Source of the DNA: Chthoniobacterales bacterium
GTDB lineage: Bacteria; Verrucomicrobiota; Verrucomicrobiia; Chthoniobacterales; UBA10450
Direction of reading: 5' to 3'
DNA: 8,259 nucleotides
Assembly: GCA_013695925.1 (NCBI GenBank)
Contig: JACCZO010000283.1
Coordinates: forward strand, 1 to 8,259
Position numbers and translations under genes: made by a program. How positions within the stretch are numbered: the first letter of the stretch is position 1; every line of letters starts with the position of its first letter. Below the pieces are notes generated by a model, which saw nothing but the letters and a program-made list of their open reading frames with translations, was not told the origin of the DNA and did no database searches. Positions 1 to 5,907 of the stretch are shown here, piece by piece.

Positions 1-1
1 C

Positions 2-109
2 TGGCTCCAGAGCCATCCCGCTGATTGGGACCACTGGTGGATCAAAACCGCTTTAGCCAAAACCAAAGTAAACCCCGGTTGGCCTTCATCCCCTCGACCT
101 CCTAACTGA
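2..109 (+). CDS. Possible C-terminal tail of an upstream gene (partial)
   Basis: The frame starting at base 2 is open from the window edge to a TGA at 107-109 and would encode 35 residues. The stretch is rich in tryptophan, with a DWDHWW string, and ends in a proline-rich tail. That looks a little like a real protein end, but third-position GC is only about half, and another frame is also open for 17 codons. No family is recognised. It could equally be untranslated sequence upstream of the pilin gene. Confidence 0.25.
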   Translation, partial: WLQSHPADWDHWWIKTALAKTKVNPGWPSSPRPPN

Positions 110-203
110 CAATTGACCAACACTACCTCGGTTAACGGACTTCCAAATTTTGTTATTGACGGTTTTTCGGTAATTGCGCACTGTCGCCCGACAACCACCG
201 CAA

Positions 204-908
204 ATGAAAAAAAACAACTCAGCCTTCACACTCATCGAACTCCTGGTCGTGATCACGATCATCGCCATTTTGGCCAGCATTGCGCTGCCGGTCTTTAACG
301 GAGTTACGGAACGCGCCAACCAAACCAAGGACCTCTCCAACGCCAAACAGATCGGCATCGCCGCGAAACTCTTCGCCAGCGATAACAATGGTTTCTATCC
401 CTCCAAGCCACCAGCCGCTGATTACAATGGGGCGCCGGACGCGTTGCCAACCAATTCCAACGAAGCGTTCTGGTGGCTCTTCCCCAACTACCTGCAGAGT
501 GAAGACGTTTTTACCGTCGCTTCTTCGAAATGGACCCCGAAGAATCCTGACAACAAGATCGATCCTGCCGACGCAGGGACCAAGACCGACACTCTTGACG
601 CAGGAGAAAACACTTACGCTTACGTTGCCGGCCTCACCGATACTTCGAATCCGGCCTTCCCGCTGCTTTGTGATGGATTCGTAGAAGCTGGAGCCCCAAC
701 TTACGAAACGAACAAATCACTCAAAGGCGGAGTTTGGGCGGCAAAGAAAGCGATTGTTATTTTCGCCGATGCCAGTGGTCAGATCATGAAGGTTGACCCT
801 ACCTCCAAATCTGTGAAAAAGCCGGGCACCACCACGGGACAGGACCTTTTCGCCTCAGCTACTGACTGGCTGGACGCAACCGCCAATCCGATTCTGAACC
901 CGCAATAA
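204..908 (+). CDS. Type IV pilin-like / type II secretion pseudopilin (GspG-like) with prepilin leader
   Basis: This 234-residue protein has a class III prepilin leader: a short Lys-Asn-rich head (MKKNNSA), then FTLIELLVV and a hydrophobic helix to about residue 31. Prepilin peptidase should cut between Ala7 and Phe8, leaving Glu at mature position 5, the residue needed for pilin assembly. The -1 residue is Ala rather than the usual Gly. Residues 59-66 (SDNNGFYP) resemble the GspG/PulG region after the helix. Near 184-197, IVIFADASGQIMKV looks like a degenerate form of the C-terminal FADG motif seen in many Verrucomicrobiota and Planctomycetes pseudopilins. The ATG at 204 was chosen because an upstream TTG at 174 would add ten polar residues before the leader. 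No clear Shine-Dalgarno sequence precedes it. No secretion or pilus assembly genes are nearby, so this is an orphan whose cargo or filament is unknown. Lysines are often AAA and the gene looks poorer in GC than its neighbours. It is convergent with xseA, nine bases away. Confidence 0.9.
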   Translation: MKKNNSAFTLIELLVVITIIAILASIALPVFNGVTERANQTKDLSNAKQIGIAAKLFASDNNGFYPSKPPAADYNGAPDALPTNSNEAFWWLFPNYLQSEDVFTVASSKWTPKNPDNKIDPADAGTKTDTLDAGENTYAYVAGLTDTSNPAFPLLCDGFVEAGAPTYETNKSLKGGVWAAKKAIVIFADASGQIMKVDPTSKSVKKPGTTTGQDLFASATDWLDATANPILNPQ

Positions 909-917
909 GCGGCCCGG

Positions 918-2285
918 TTAACTCACCGTAGATTCAAATTCACCATCGCGGACGCGGGTTCTTACCTGCGTCCGCGTTTTGGCTTCTGCCAGCCGGCGGA
1001 TCACTTTGCCGTTGGCATTCAAAGTGATGCTGTAGCCGCGCTCGAGGGTGGCCTGTGGGCCGAGGATGCGCAGCATCCCCGCGACCCGGTCCCAGCGCTC
1101 GCGCACTACCGTTAGGCGCTGTTTCGAGCATTCGGCCAGACGGCGGCGTATCTCCCGCAGCCGCTGACGCCGGGCGGCCAGCTCGCGAGCGGGGTCGTGT
1201 GCCTTCAACGCCAGGAGGGCATTCGTTAGGCGGGTGCGTTCCAAGGTGCGGCGGCGCTCAAGGCTGCGGGCGATCGATTCCTTCGCGAAATCGAGCTGCT
1301 GCTGCGCGTCGCGCAGCCGGCCGCTCAATTCGCGGAACAATGCCTTCTCCGAGGCAGCACTCAGCCGGCTGCGGGCGCGAGAGAGAAAATCGCGCCAGCA
1401 TTTGCCCAGGCAATTTTGCAGTTCGCGCACGCGTCGTTCGAGGTCGCGCACATCGGGCACGATCAGCTCAGCCGCCGCGCTCGGGGTCGGCGCTCGCAGG
1501 TCGGCGACAAAATCGGCGATCGTGAAATCGACTTCGTGACCGACCGCCGAGACGACTGGAATCGGTGAGTGGAAGATCGCCCGGGCTACGATCTCCTCGT
1601 TAAATTCACAGAGATCCTCGATGCTGCCCCCGCCGCGCGCCACGATCAAGACGTCGAGCGTTTTCCAGCCCCGAAAGCTTTCGGGGTTAGGCGCGCTCAG
1701 CTCGCGAATCGCGGTCGCGATCTCGAGCGCAGCGCCCGCGCCCTGCACCCGCACCGGGCTGATTAGCACCTCGACGTTAGGCGCGCGCCGTTGCAGGACG
1801 TTGAGAATATCCTGGATCGCGGCGCCGCTCGCTGAAGTGATGATTCCGATCCGGCGCGGAAATTTCGGAAGCGCGCGTTTCCGCGCCTGTTCGAAGAGAC
1901 CTTCCGCCTCCAGTTTGCGTTTCAGGGCTTCGAACTTCGCCTGCAGCAACCCGAGCCCGCGTGACTGCAGGATTTGGACGTTGAGCTGGTACTGCCCGCG
2001 CGCTTCGAATACGGTGACACCGCCATAGACCTGCACCTGCATGCCGTCGGCCAGCGGACTCGGAAAAGGCGGCAGGGTGTTGCGAAAAATCACGCAGGAG
2101 ATCGCGGCGCGCTGATCCTTGAGGGTAAAGTATTGGTGTCCGGAAGGGTGTTTCTTGTAGTTGGAAATTTCGCCCTGCACCCAGACCGCCCCGAAACGCG
2201 TCTCGAGCAGTCCGCGAATCGAGCGGGTCAGCTCCGCCACGGTAAGGATGCGGGCTGTTTCGGGAAAGAAGTCGTCCGGTGACAT
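918..2285 (-). CDS. xseA: Exodeoxyribonuclease VII large subunit
   Basis: XseA is the catalytic subunit of the cytoplasmic nuclease that degrades single-stranded DNA from both ends to oligonucleotides, acting with many copies of the small subunit XseB. The 455-residue product matches the family length of about 450. It has an N-terminal OB-fold nucleic-acid-binding domain (about 12-108, with WVQGEISNYK), then the catalytic domain with RIGIITSASGAAIQD (145-159), ARGGGSIEDLCEFN (216-229) and SAVGHEVDFTIAD running into RAPTPSAAAE (246-273). A long charged coiled-coil follows (about 275-400), then the conserved LGPQATLERGYSI (408-420). An in-frame ORF extends to 2435, but those 50 extra residues are translated from palindromic element A, so I place the start at MSPDD (2285). 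An ATG at 2306 is the alternative. Neither has a clear ribosome site. The gene lies downstream of ruvB, probably in one transcript. xseB, often adjacent to xseA, is not in this window. Confidence 0.95.
   Translation of the reverse strand: MSPDDFFPETARILTVAELTRSIRGLLETRFGAVWVQGEISNYKKHPSGHQYFTLKDQRAAISCVIFRNTLPPFPSPLADGMQVQVYGGVTVFEARGQYQLNVQILQSRGLGLLQAKFEALKRKLEAEGLFEQARKRALPKFPRRIGIITSASGAAIQDILNVLQRRAPNVEVLISPVRVQGAGAALEIATAIRELSAPNPESFRGWKTLDVLIVARGGGSIEDLCEFNEEIVARAIFHSPIPVVSAVGHEVDFTIADFVADLRAPTPSAAAELIVPDVRDLERRVRELQNCLGKCWRDFLSRARSRLSAASEKALFRELSGRLRDAQQQLDFAKESIARSLERRRTLERTRLTNALLALKAHDPARELAARRQRLREIRRRLAECSKQRLTVVRERWDRVAGMLRILGPQATLERGYSITLNANGKVIRRLAEAKTRTQVRTRVRDGEFESTVS
947..980 (+). 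terminator. Rho-independent terminator for the pseudopilin gene, inside xseA
   Basis: Bases 947-958 pair with 965-976 in a 12-bp GC-rich stem with a single G-U wobble (956 with 967). The loop is six bases (959-964) and TTTT follows at 977-980. It begins 38 bases after the pilin stop and points in the plus direction. It lies wholly within the last codons of xseA on the other strand, where no T-tract follows it, so it should act on plus-strand transcripts only. The U-tract is short. Confidence 0.62.
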
Positions 2286-2305
2286 TGAACGAACGTAGCA
2301 CAGCA

Positions 2306-2446
2306 TCTCGGGTAGGGTGGGCGTCCCGCCCGCCGGTTTCGGCATCCTGCCGAAACGGTCTTTGAGAAAGGGCGCGGGCAGAAAAAGTTCGCGACCCCGA
2401 AGGCATTCGGGGTCGCCGGCGGGCGAGACGCCCACCCTACCCGAGA
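2306..2446. repeat. Palindromic element A: 31-bp inverted arms with two inner hairpins
   Basis: The 31-base arm at 2306-2336 is the reverse complement of 2416-2446 with one mismatch, which would be a G-U pair in minus-strand RNA. Inside are two perfect hairpins: 2336-2356 (9-bp stem, 3-base loop) and 2391-2416 (11-bp stem, GGCA loop). They are separated by an unpaired, partly purine-rich stretch (2357-2390). The whole could fold as a multi-branched structure. It fills the ruvB-xseA gap, overlaps the last codons and stop of ruvB, and stops about 20 bases short of the chosen xseA start. No transposase is present, so it resembles a MITE or REPIN-type non-autonomous repeat. From memory, GGTAGGGTGGGCG-type arms are dispersed in Verrucomicrobiota genomes; this was not checked. 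It may also act in mRNA processing or attenuation. Confidence 0.85.
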
Positions 2447-3441
2447 GACAGCTCGCTCTGCGGACCGACCGGTGGCTTGATCCCCAGTTTTCGGTAGGCG
2501 TTAGGCAAGGCGACCCGGCCCTGCGCCGTGCGCTTGAGGTAGCCTTCCATGATCAGATACGGCTCATTCACTTCTTCCAGGGTGCCGGCTTCCTCGCCCA
2601 CCGCGACCGCGAGCGAGTTCAACCCGACCGGGCCGCCGTTGAACTTGTGGATCAGCGTTTCGAGGATGCGCTTGTCCCATTCGTCAAAACCATCGCGATC
2701 GATTTCCAGCATCGTGAGGGCTCGGTCCGCCAGCTCGGCTGTGATGCGGCCATCCGCTTTCACCTGCACATAATCGCGCACCCAGCGGAGGAGGTTATTG
2801 GCCGTCCGGGGCGTGCCCCGAGTGCGGGTGGCGATTTCGGCCGCGCCGGCTGGATCGATCTCGACATTCAACAAGCCGGCACTGCGCAGGATGATCTTCT
2901 GCATCTCTTCCGCGCTGTAATAATCGAGCCGCGCCGTCATCCCGAAACGCGAGCGCAACGGCGCGCTCAACATGCCGGAGCGGGTGGTCGCCCCGATCAG
3001 GGTAAACTTCGGCAGGCGCAATTGCAGACTGCGCGCCTGTGGCCCCTGGTCGATGATGATGTCGAGTTTGTAGTCCTCCATCGCCGGGTAGAGGTATTCC
3101 TCGATCGTCGGTTGGAGCCGATGGATTTCATCGATGAAAAGGACGTCGCCCTTTTCCAGGCTCGTCAGCAGTCCGGCCAACTCCCCCGCTTTTTCGATGA
3201 CCGGCCCGCTCGTATTCTTGATGTTCACGCTCATCGCGTTCGCGATGATGTGGGCGAGCGTTGTCTTGCCGAGCCCGGGCGGGCCGCTGAGCAAAATATG
3301 CTCGAGAACGTCGCCCCGTTTTTTGGCTGCCTGCACGAGCACCGCGATCCGTTCACAGACCTTTTTCTGGCCGGTGAACTCGCTGAACATCGGCGGCCGG
3401 AGCGAAATCTCGAAGGCCGGATCAGGTGGTGGCGGAGTCAT
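2437..3441 (-). CDS. ruvB: Holliday junction branch migration ATPase RuvB
   Basis: RuvB is the hexameric AAA+ motor that, with RuvA, drives branch migration of Holliday junctions during recombinational repair. The 334-residue product is full length (about 336 in E. coli). Visible motifs are the N-terminal LRPPMFSEFTGQ, Walker A GPPGLGKTT (53-61), Walker B LFIDEIH (101-107), EEYLYPAMEDY (114-124), sensor 1 GATTRSG (150-156), the arginine-finger region PLRSRFG (161-167) and sensor 2 GTPRTANNLLRW (209-220). A C-terminal winged-helix domain with GGPVGLNSLAVAVGEE follows (269-284). The ATG at 3441 gives the standard N terminus; no good Shine-Dalgarno is seen. The final codons and the TAG stop lie inside the outer arm of palindromic element A. 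ruvA and ruvC are not in the window; upstream on this strand is the RsbW-like ATPase gene, 116 bases away across element B. Confidence 0.97.
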   Translation of the reverse strand: MTPPPPDPAFEISLRPPMFSEFTGQKKVCERIAVLVQAAKKRGDVLEHILLSGPPGLGKTTLAHIIANAMSVNIKNTSGPVIEKAGELAGLLTSLEKGDVLFIDEIHRLQPTIEEYLYPAMEDYKLDIIIDQGPQARSLQLRLPKFTLIGATTRSGMLSAPLRSRFGMTARLDYYSAEEMQKIILRSAGLLNVEIDPAGAAEIATRTRGTPRTANNLLRWVRDYVQVKADGRITAELADRALTMLEIDRDGFDEWDKRILETLIHKFNGGPVGLNSLAVAVGEEAGTLEEVNEPYLIMEGYLKRTAQGRVALPNAYRKLGIKPPVGPQSELSLG

Positions 3442-3450
3442 ATCGAAGAA

Positions 3451-3545
3451 TGAACCACTGATTACACGGATGACACGGATGGGAAAGAAATTGGCGGCCT
3501 AAGGCCGCCGCTCCCTGTCCGTGCAATCAGCGTAATCCGTGTTCA
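3451..3545. repeat. Palindromic element B with ACACGGAT direct repeats and central GC palindrome
   Basis: Arms at 3451-3480 and 3517-3545 are imperfect inverted repeats ending in TGAAC and GTTCA, with about six mismatches and one gap over 29 bases. The left arm holds tandem ninemers ending in ACACGGA (from 3462 and 3471). In the centre is a perfect 7-bp hairpin, GGCGGCC-TAA-GGCCGCC (3493-3509). The element occupies nearly all of the gap between ruvB and the ATPase gene. Its arm sequence is unrelated to elements A and C, so it is a separate family. From memory, CGGATTACACGGAT-type strings recur in many environmental bacterial genomes; this was not checked. Confidence 0.75.
3482..3509 (-). terminator. 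Candidate terminator downstream of the RsbW-like gene (core of element B)
   Basis: Read on the minus strand, the perfect 7-bp GC stem with a TTA loop (3509 down to 3493) is followed by AATTTCTTTCCC, a T-rich but interrupted tail. It lies about 50 bases past the stop of the ATPase gene, so it could end that transcript before ruvB. The three-base loop and mixed tail make this weak, and the hairpin may simply be the core of the repeat. Confidence 0.3.
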
Positions 3546-3557
3546 AGAGAGAGGCCG

Positions 3558-3965
3558 TCACTCGAGATTTTTCGTCAGAACCAGCTCCGTCCCGCGGCTG
3601 CGCAGAACATAGTCGACCTGGTCAAACGCGTTGCGGATAAGATGGAGCCCGAGCCCGCCCGGCCGGATCAAATCGGGCGGTCGGCTTTTCATCGCGGTCG
3701 GCTGCGCTTTCTTCCCGTAGTCGCGCAGGCGAAGACAGACGCAATCGGTTGTCCCTTCGAGCGAAAGTGAAATCAGTTGATCATCCCGTAGATGATAGGC
3801 GTGCCGGATGATATTCGTGCAGGCCTCATCGACGCCGAGCACCATGAGTGTGCGCTGTCGCTCGGAAAAAGGAAACTTTTCAAGGAAGCGCCGCACGCAG
3901 TTGCGCATCAGGGCCAGATTTCCGGTGTGACTGCAGAACTCGATTTGTTTCTTCGTTTTCCTCAT
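3558..3965 (-). CDS. RsbW/SpoIIAB-like anti-sigma-factor serine kinase (HATPase_c_2), stand-alone
   Basis: This 135-residue protein is a single GHKL-type ATP-binding domain of the anti-sigma regulatory factor family. Such proteins phosphorylate STAS-domain antagonists or sequester a sigma factor, although many stand-alone copies have other or unknown partners. The N-box is VDEACTNIIRHAY (45-57), with the Glu and Asn expected for Mg-ATP binding. The G1 motif is RDYG (81-84), where the usual second glycine is absent (KKA follows). The G2 motif is PGGLGLHLIRNAFDQVDY (102-119). The C terminus, TELVLTKNLE, is typical. An in-frame ORF reaches back to 4166, but that 67-residue extension is translated from element C and adjoining GC-rich sequence, so I start at MRKTKK (3965). 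No STAS, PP2C phosphatase or sigma factor gene is in the window, so its partner is unknown. It is divergent from the secreted-protein gene at 4194. Confidence 0.85.
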   Translation of the reverse strand: MRKTKKQIEFCSHTGNLALMRNCVRRFLEKFPFSERQRTLMVLGVDEACTNIIRHAYHLRDDQLISLSLEGTTDCVCLRLRDYGKKAQPTAMKSRPPDLIRPGGLGLHLIRNAFDQVDYVLRSRGTELVLTKNLE

Positions 3966-4053
3966 CGCGCCGAGGCGCCTAACAATCGCCGCGCCCGTGT
4001 TGGGTGCCAAGCTGGACAAATTCCGGGCGGCGCGCAACGAGTTTTCGCGGACC

Positions 4054-4139
4054 GGTGGGGCGAGACTCTGTCGAGCCGGGGACGGCGCACCGCTGCGGAT
4101 CCGCCCGCCCTCCCAGGCTCGACGGAGTCTCGCCCCACC
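4054..4139. repeat. Palindromic element C: 24-bp inverted arms, open in all six frames
   Basis: The arm at 4054-4077 (GGTGGGGCGAGACTCTGTCG and four more bases) is the reverse complement of 4116-4139 apart from one position, which would be a G-U pair in plus-strand RNA. The 38-base centre contains a perfect 10-base palindrome, GCGGATCCGC (4095-4104). None of the six reading frames has a stop codon across the element. It sits in the 228-base divergent gap between the ATPase gene and the secreted-protein gene. The rest of that gap (3966-4053 and 4140-4193) shows no convincing promoter. No transposase is present, so it is best described as a MITE-like or REP-like repeat. Confidence 0.82.
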
Positions 4140-4193
4140 AAGACCCAGCGCAACCGGCGCTGGCAAATCGCCGCCAGGCGTGCACTATTTTGC

Positions 4194-4910
4194 ATGTCGA
4201 AATGGTTCATTCTGTTACTCCTCCTCGCCGGCCCGGCCCTGGCGCAGGAACGGCCGACCGCCTACCAGGCCCTCCGCACGGTCGGAACCCAATTGGATCG
4301 CGCTTCGGTCAATCGCGTCATCTCGGTCATCGGCACGAACGGCGATCCGCAGCCTGAGACCTGGAAAATCATGCTCGATGACCCAAAAGCGCGCGGCGGG
4401 GTGCGCGAGCTGGAAGTGAGCAACGGCAAAATTATCTCGGAACGCACCCCGTTGCGCTCGGCCGTCGAGGGGTCGTTAGGCGCGACCGTCGATACCTCGA
4501 AGCTCAATCTCGACTCGAGCGGCGCCTTTACCCTCGCCCAGCAGACGGCGGAAAAGTCGCACGTCACCTTTGCCACCGCCGATTACACCCTGCGGGTCGA
4601 CGAGCGCGGCAACCCGATCTGGATTATCAGCCTCTTGCGGCAGAACGGCGACCCGGCCGGGACGATTCACATCGGCGCCAACCGTGGAACGATTACGCGC
4701 ACGGAGGGCTTCTTCGCCGGGGGTGATCGGGCCGTGGTCGACGAACAATCCAGCATGGACGGTGCCGAGGCCGACCAGGACGACAACCCCGACGACGAGA
4801 ATTTCGTCAAGCGCCGGATCAAGCAGGCTTTTCGCCTCGCGCGCGACGACGTGAAGCGCACTTTTTTCAAGGTCCGCCGCTCCTTCGTCGATTTCTTCCA
4901 GGATAAATGA
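4194..4910 (+). CDS. Secreted protein of unknown function with two PepSY-like repeats
   Basis: The gene encodes 238 residues with a clear Sec signal peptide: MSKW, a leucine-rich core (5-12) and GPALA^QE, with likely cleavage after Ala17. The mature protein appears to contain two related alpha-beta modules, at about 23-86 and 111-173. Each has a helix, then a strand around a Trp (W57, W143), an NGDP or RGNP turn, and a closing VSNGKIISE or GANRGTITR strand. This is the pattern of PepSY-type domains, but the match is only suggestive. The tail holds an acidic patch (about 189-203, many Asp) followed by a strongly basic amphipathic helix (205-232). The ATG at 4194 is the only start that leaves the signal peptide at the N terminus; a longer ORF from 3792 runs through element C and is rejected. 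I do not recognise a named family. It is probably periplasmic. Confidence 0.75.
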   Translation: MSKWFILLLLLAGPALAQERPTAYQALRTVGTQLDRASVNRVISVIGTNGDPQPETWKIMLDDPKARGGVRELEVSNGKIISERTPLRSAVEGSLGATVDTSKLNLDSSGAFTLAQQTAEKSHVTFATADYTLRVDERGNPIWIISLLRQNGDPAGTIHIGANRGTITRTEGFFAGGDRAVVDEQSSMDGAEADQDDNPDDENFVKRRIKQAFRLARDDVKRTFFKVRRSFVDFFQDK

Positions 4911-4968
4911 ATCGCCTCCGCGCGAGACGAGTCTTGCATTCTCCGGTGAGCACCCGAAAATCACGGCA

Positions 4969-5901
4969 ATGACAGGCGAAATCCCGGCACCCGCGGCGTG
5001 GACTAACGTGCGCCACGGCTGGCAACAGCTCTACGGCAGCTTCGAGGAGCAGGGCGTCAGCCTCGAGTGGCACGATTTTAAGAGCAGCCATCCGCTTGAT
5101 TGGGCGGAGAGTTTTCGCCCGAGCAGCATCGAGTTTTGTCTCAATCTCGACGGTCGGGGCGCGATCCGGCGCGGGAGCGCCACGCATGACTACGGTCCCA
5201 GCAGCTCCGGCTATTACGCGGTCGGGGCGGAGCCGTTGCTCGCGACGCGGCAGGCGCACGATCATCATCGTTTCGTCACCCTGGAATATTCGAGAGCGCA
5301 TTTGCAGAGCCAGTTGGCGAACTCCGAGGCCGATCTGACCCCGGCGATGCGCGCGGCGATTTTCCCGAAGCGCGAGCAAAGTATCGTTTCGGCGCCGCAG
5401 CCGATGTCGGCTGAGCAGCGCGCAATCGTGGCCAGCCTGGCCGAGCCGCCGGTTCCGAAAGCGGCGCGCATTCTTTGGTACCAGAGCAAGGCGCTCGAGC
5501 TGATGTCGCATTTTCTTTTCGAGCCGAAGGATCCGGAAATGTTTTGCATGCGGCAAAAGAAAGTGGCGCGCGATCGCGTGGTGCGAACGAAGGAATTGCT
5601 CGTGCGCGACCTGGCGAACCCGCCCACCCTGGAGGCGCTCGGCCAGGAGGTTGGTTGCAGCCCCTTTTACCTGAGCCGGATTTTCTCCCGCGAAGTGGGC
5701 CTTACGATTCCACAGTTCCTGCGCAACGCGCGCATGGAACGCGCGGCCGAGCTCCTGCGCAGCGGGCGCTACAACGTGACCGAAGCCGCGACCGAGGTTG
5801 GCTATTCCAGCCTGAGCCATTTCAGTAAAGCCTTCTGCGAGACGATCGGCTGTTGTCCCGTCCTCTACCCGGCGGCGAAGCATATCGTGCTCGATCGTTA
5901 G
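4969..5901 (+). CDS. AraC/XylS-family transcriptional regulator, PchR-like layout
   Basis: This 310-residue DNA-binding regulator has the AraC family's two helix-turn-helix motifs at the C terminus: LEALGQEVGCSPFYLSRIFSRE in two parts (221-230, 231-242), then NVTEAATEVGYSSLSHFSKA (269-288) and FCETIGCCP. The second half of the signature is slightly unusual: GCCPVLYPAAKH replaces the common SPxxYR ending. The first 200 residues are a sensor domain with a HDHH cluster (97-100), VTLEYSRAHL (103-112) and WYQSKALELMSHFL (170-183). That order resembles PchR/YbtA-type regulators, where an LYLESKALELL segment precedes the DNA-binding domain. PchR itself senses a siderophore, but the ligand here cannot be assigned. 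The gene begins 58 bases after the secreted-protein gene, with no clear promoter between them. Its TAG stop lies in a CGTTAGGC word and the permease ATG follows six bases later, so the two are probably cotranslated. Confidence 0.88.
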   Translation: MTGEIPAPAAWTNVRHGWQQLYGSFEEQGVSLEWHDFKSSHPLDWAESFRPSSIEFCLNLDGRGAIRRGSATHDYGPSSSGYYAVGAEPLLATRQAHDHHRFVTLEYSRAHLQSQLANSEADLTPAMRAAIFPKREQSIVSAPQPMSAEQRAIVASLAEPPVPKAARILWYQSKALELMSHFLFEPKDPEMFCMRQKKVARDRVVRTKELLVRDLANPPTLEALGQEVGCSPFYLSRIFSREVGLTIPQFLRNARMERAAELLRSGRYNVTEAATEVGYSSLSHFSKAFCETIGCCPVLYPAAKHIVLDR

Positions 5902-5907
5902 GCCGGA

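Noticed and set aside
110..203. Promoter for the pilin gene using TTGACC (113) or TTGACG (156)
   Set aside because: Neither -35-like word has a TATAAT-like partner at 16-18 bases. The stretch is AT-rich, but no promoter can be defended.
2317..3453. 378-residue plus-strand ORF antisense to ruvB
   Set aside because: It begins inside element A and mirrors ruvB, whose complete motif set on the minus strand leaves no doubt. The protein has no recognisable motif, and its openness follows from high GC codon structure.
2306..4139. CRISPR array or insertion sequence
   Set aside because: The repeats are inverted arms of three different types, not regularly spaced direct repeats. No transposase ORF or target-site duplication was found.
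3966..4166. N-terminal extension of the RsbW-like protein
   Set aside because: It is translated from element C and flanking GC-rich sequence, and the ATPase domain starts just after the ATG at 3965. The family is about 130-150 residues long.
3966..4193. Divergent promoters or a toxin-antitoxin or small-RNA gene in the gap
   Set aside because: No paired -35/-10 boxes or short ORF with a ribosome site were found. The gap is explained mainly by element C and one CGTTAGGC-type word.
4867..5883. 338-residue minus-strand ORF opposite the AraC regulator
   Set aside because: It is Arg/Ala-rich low-information sequence antisense to a gene with clear double helix-turn-helix motifs. It is a shadow of GC-rich coding.
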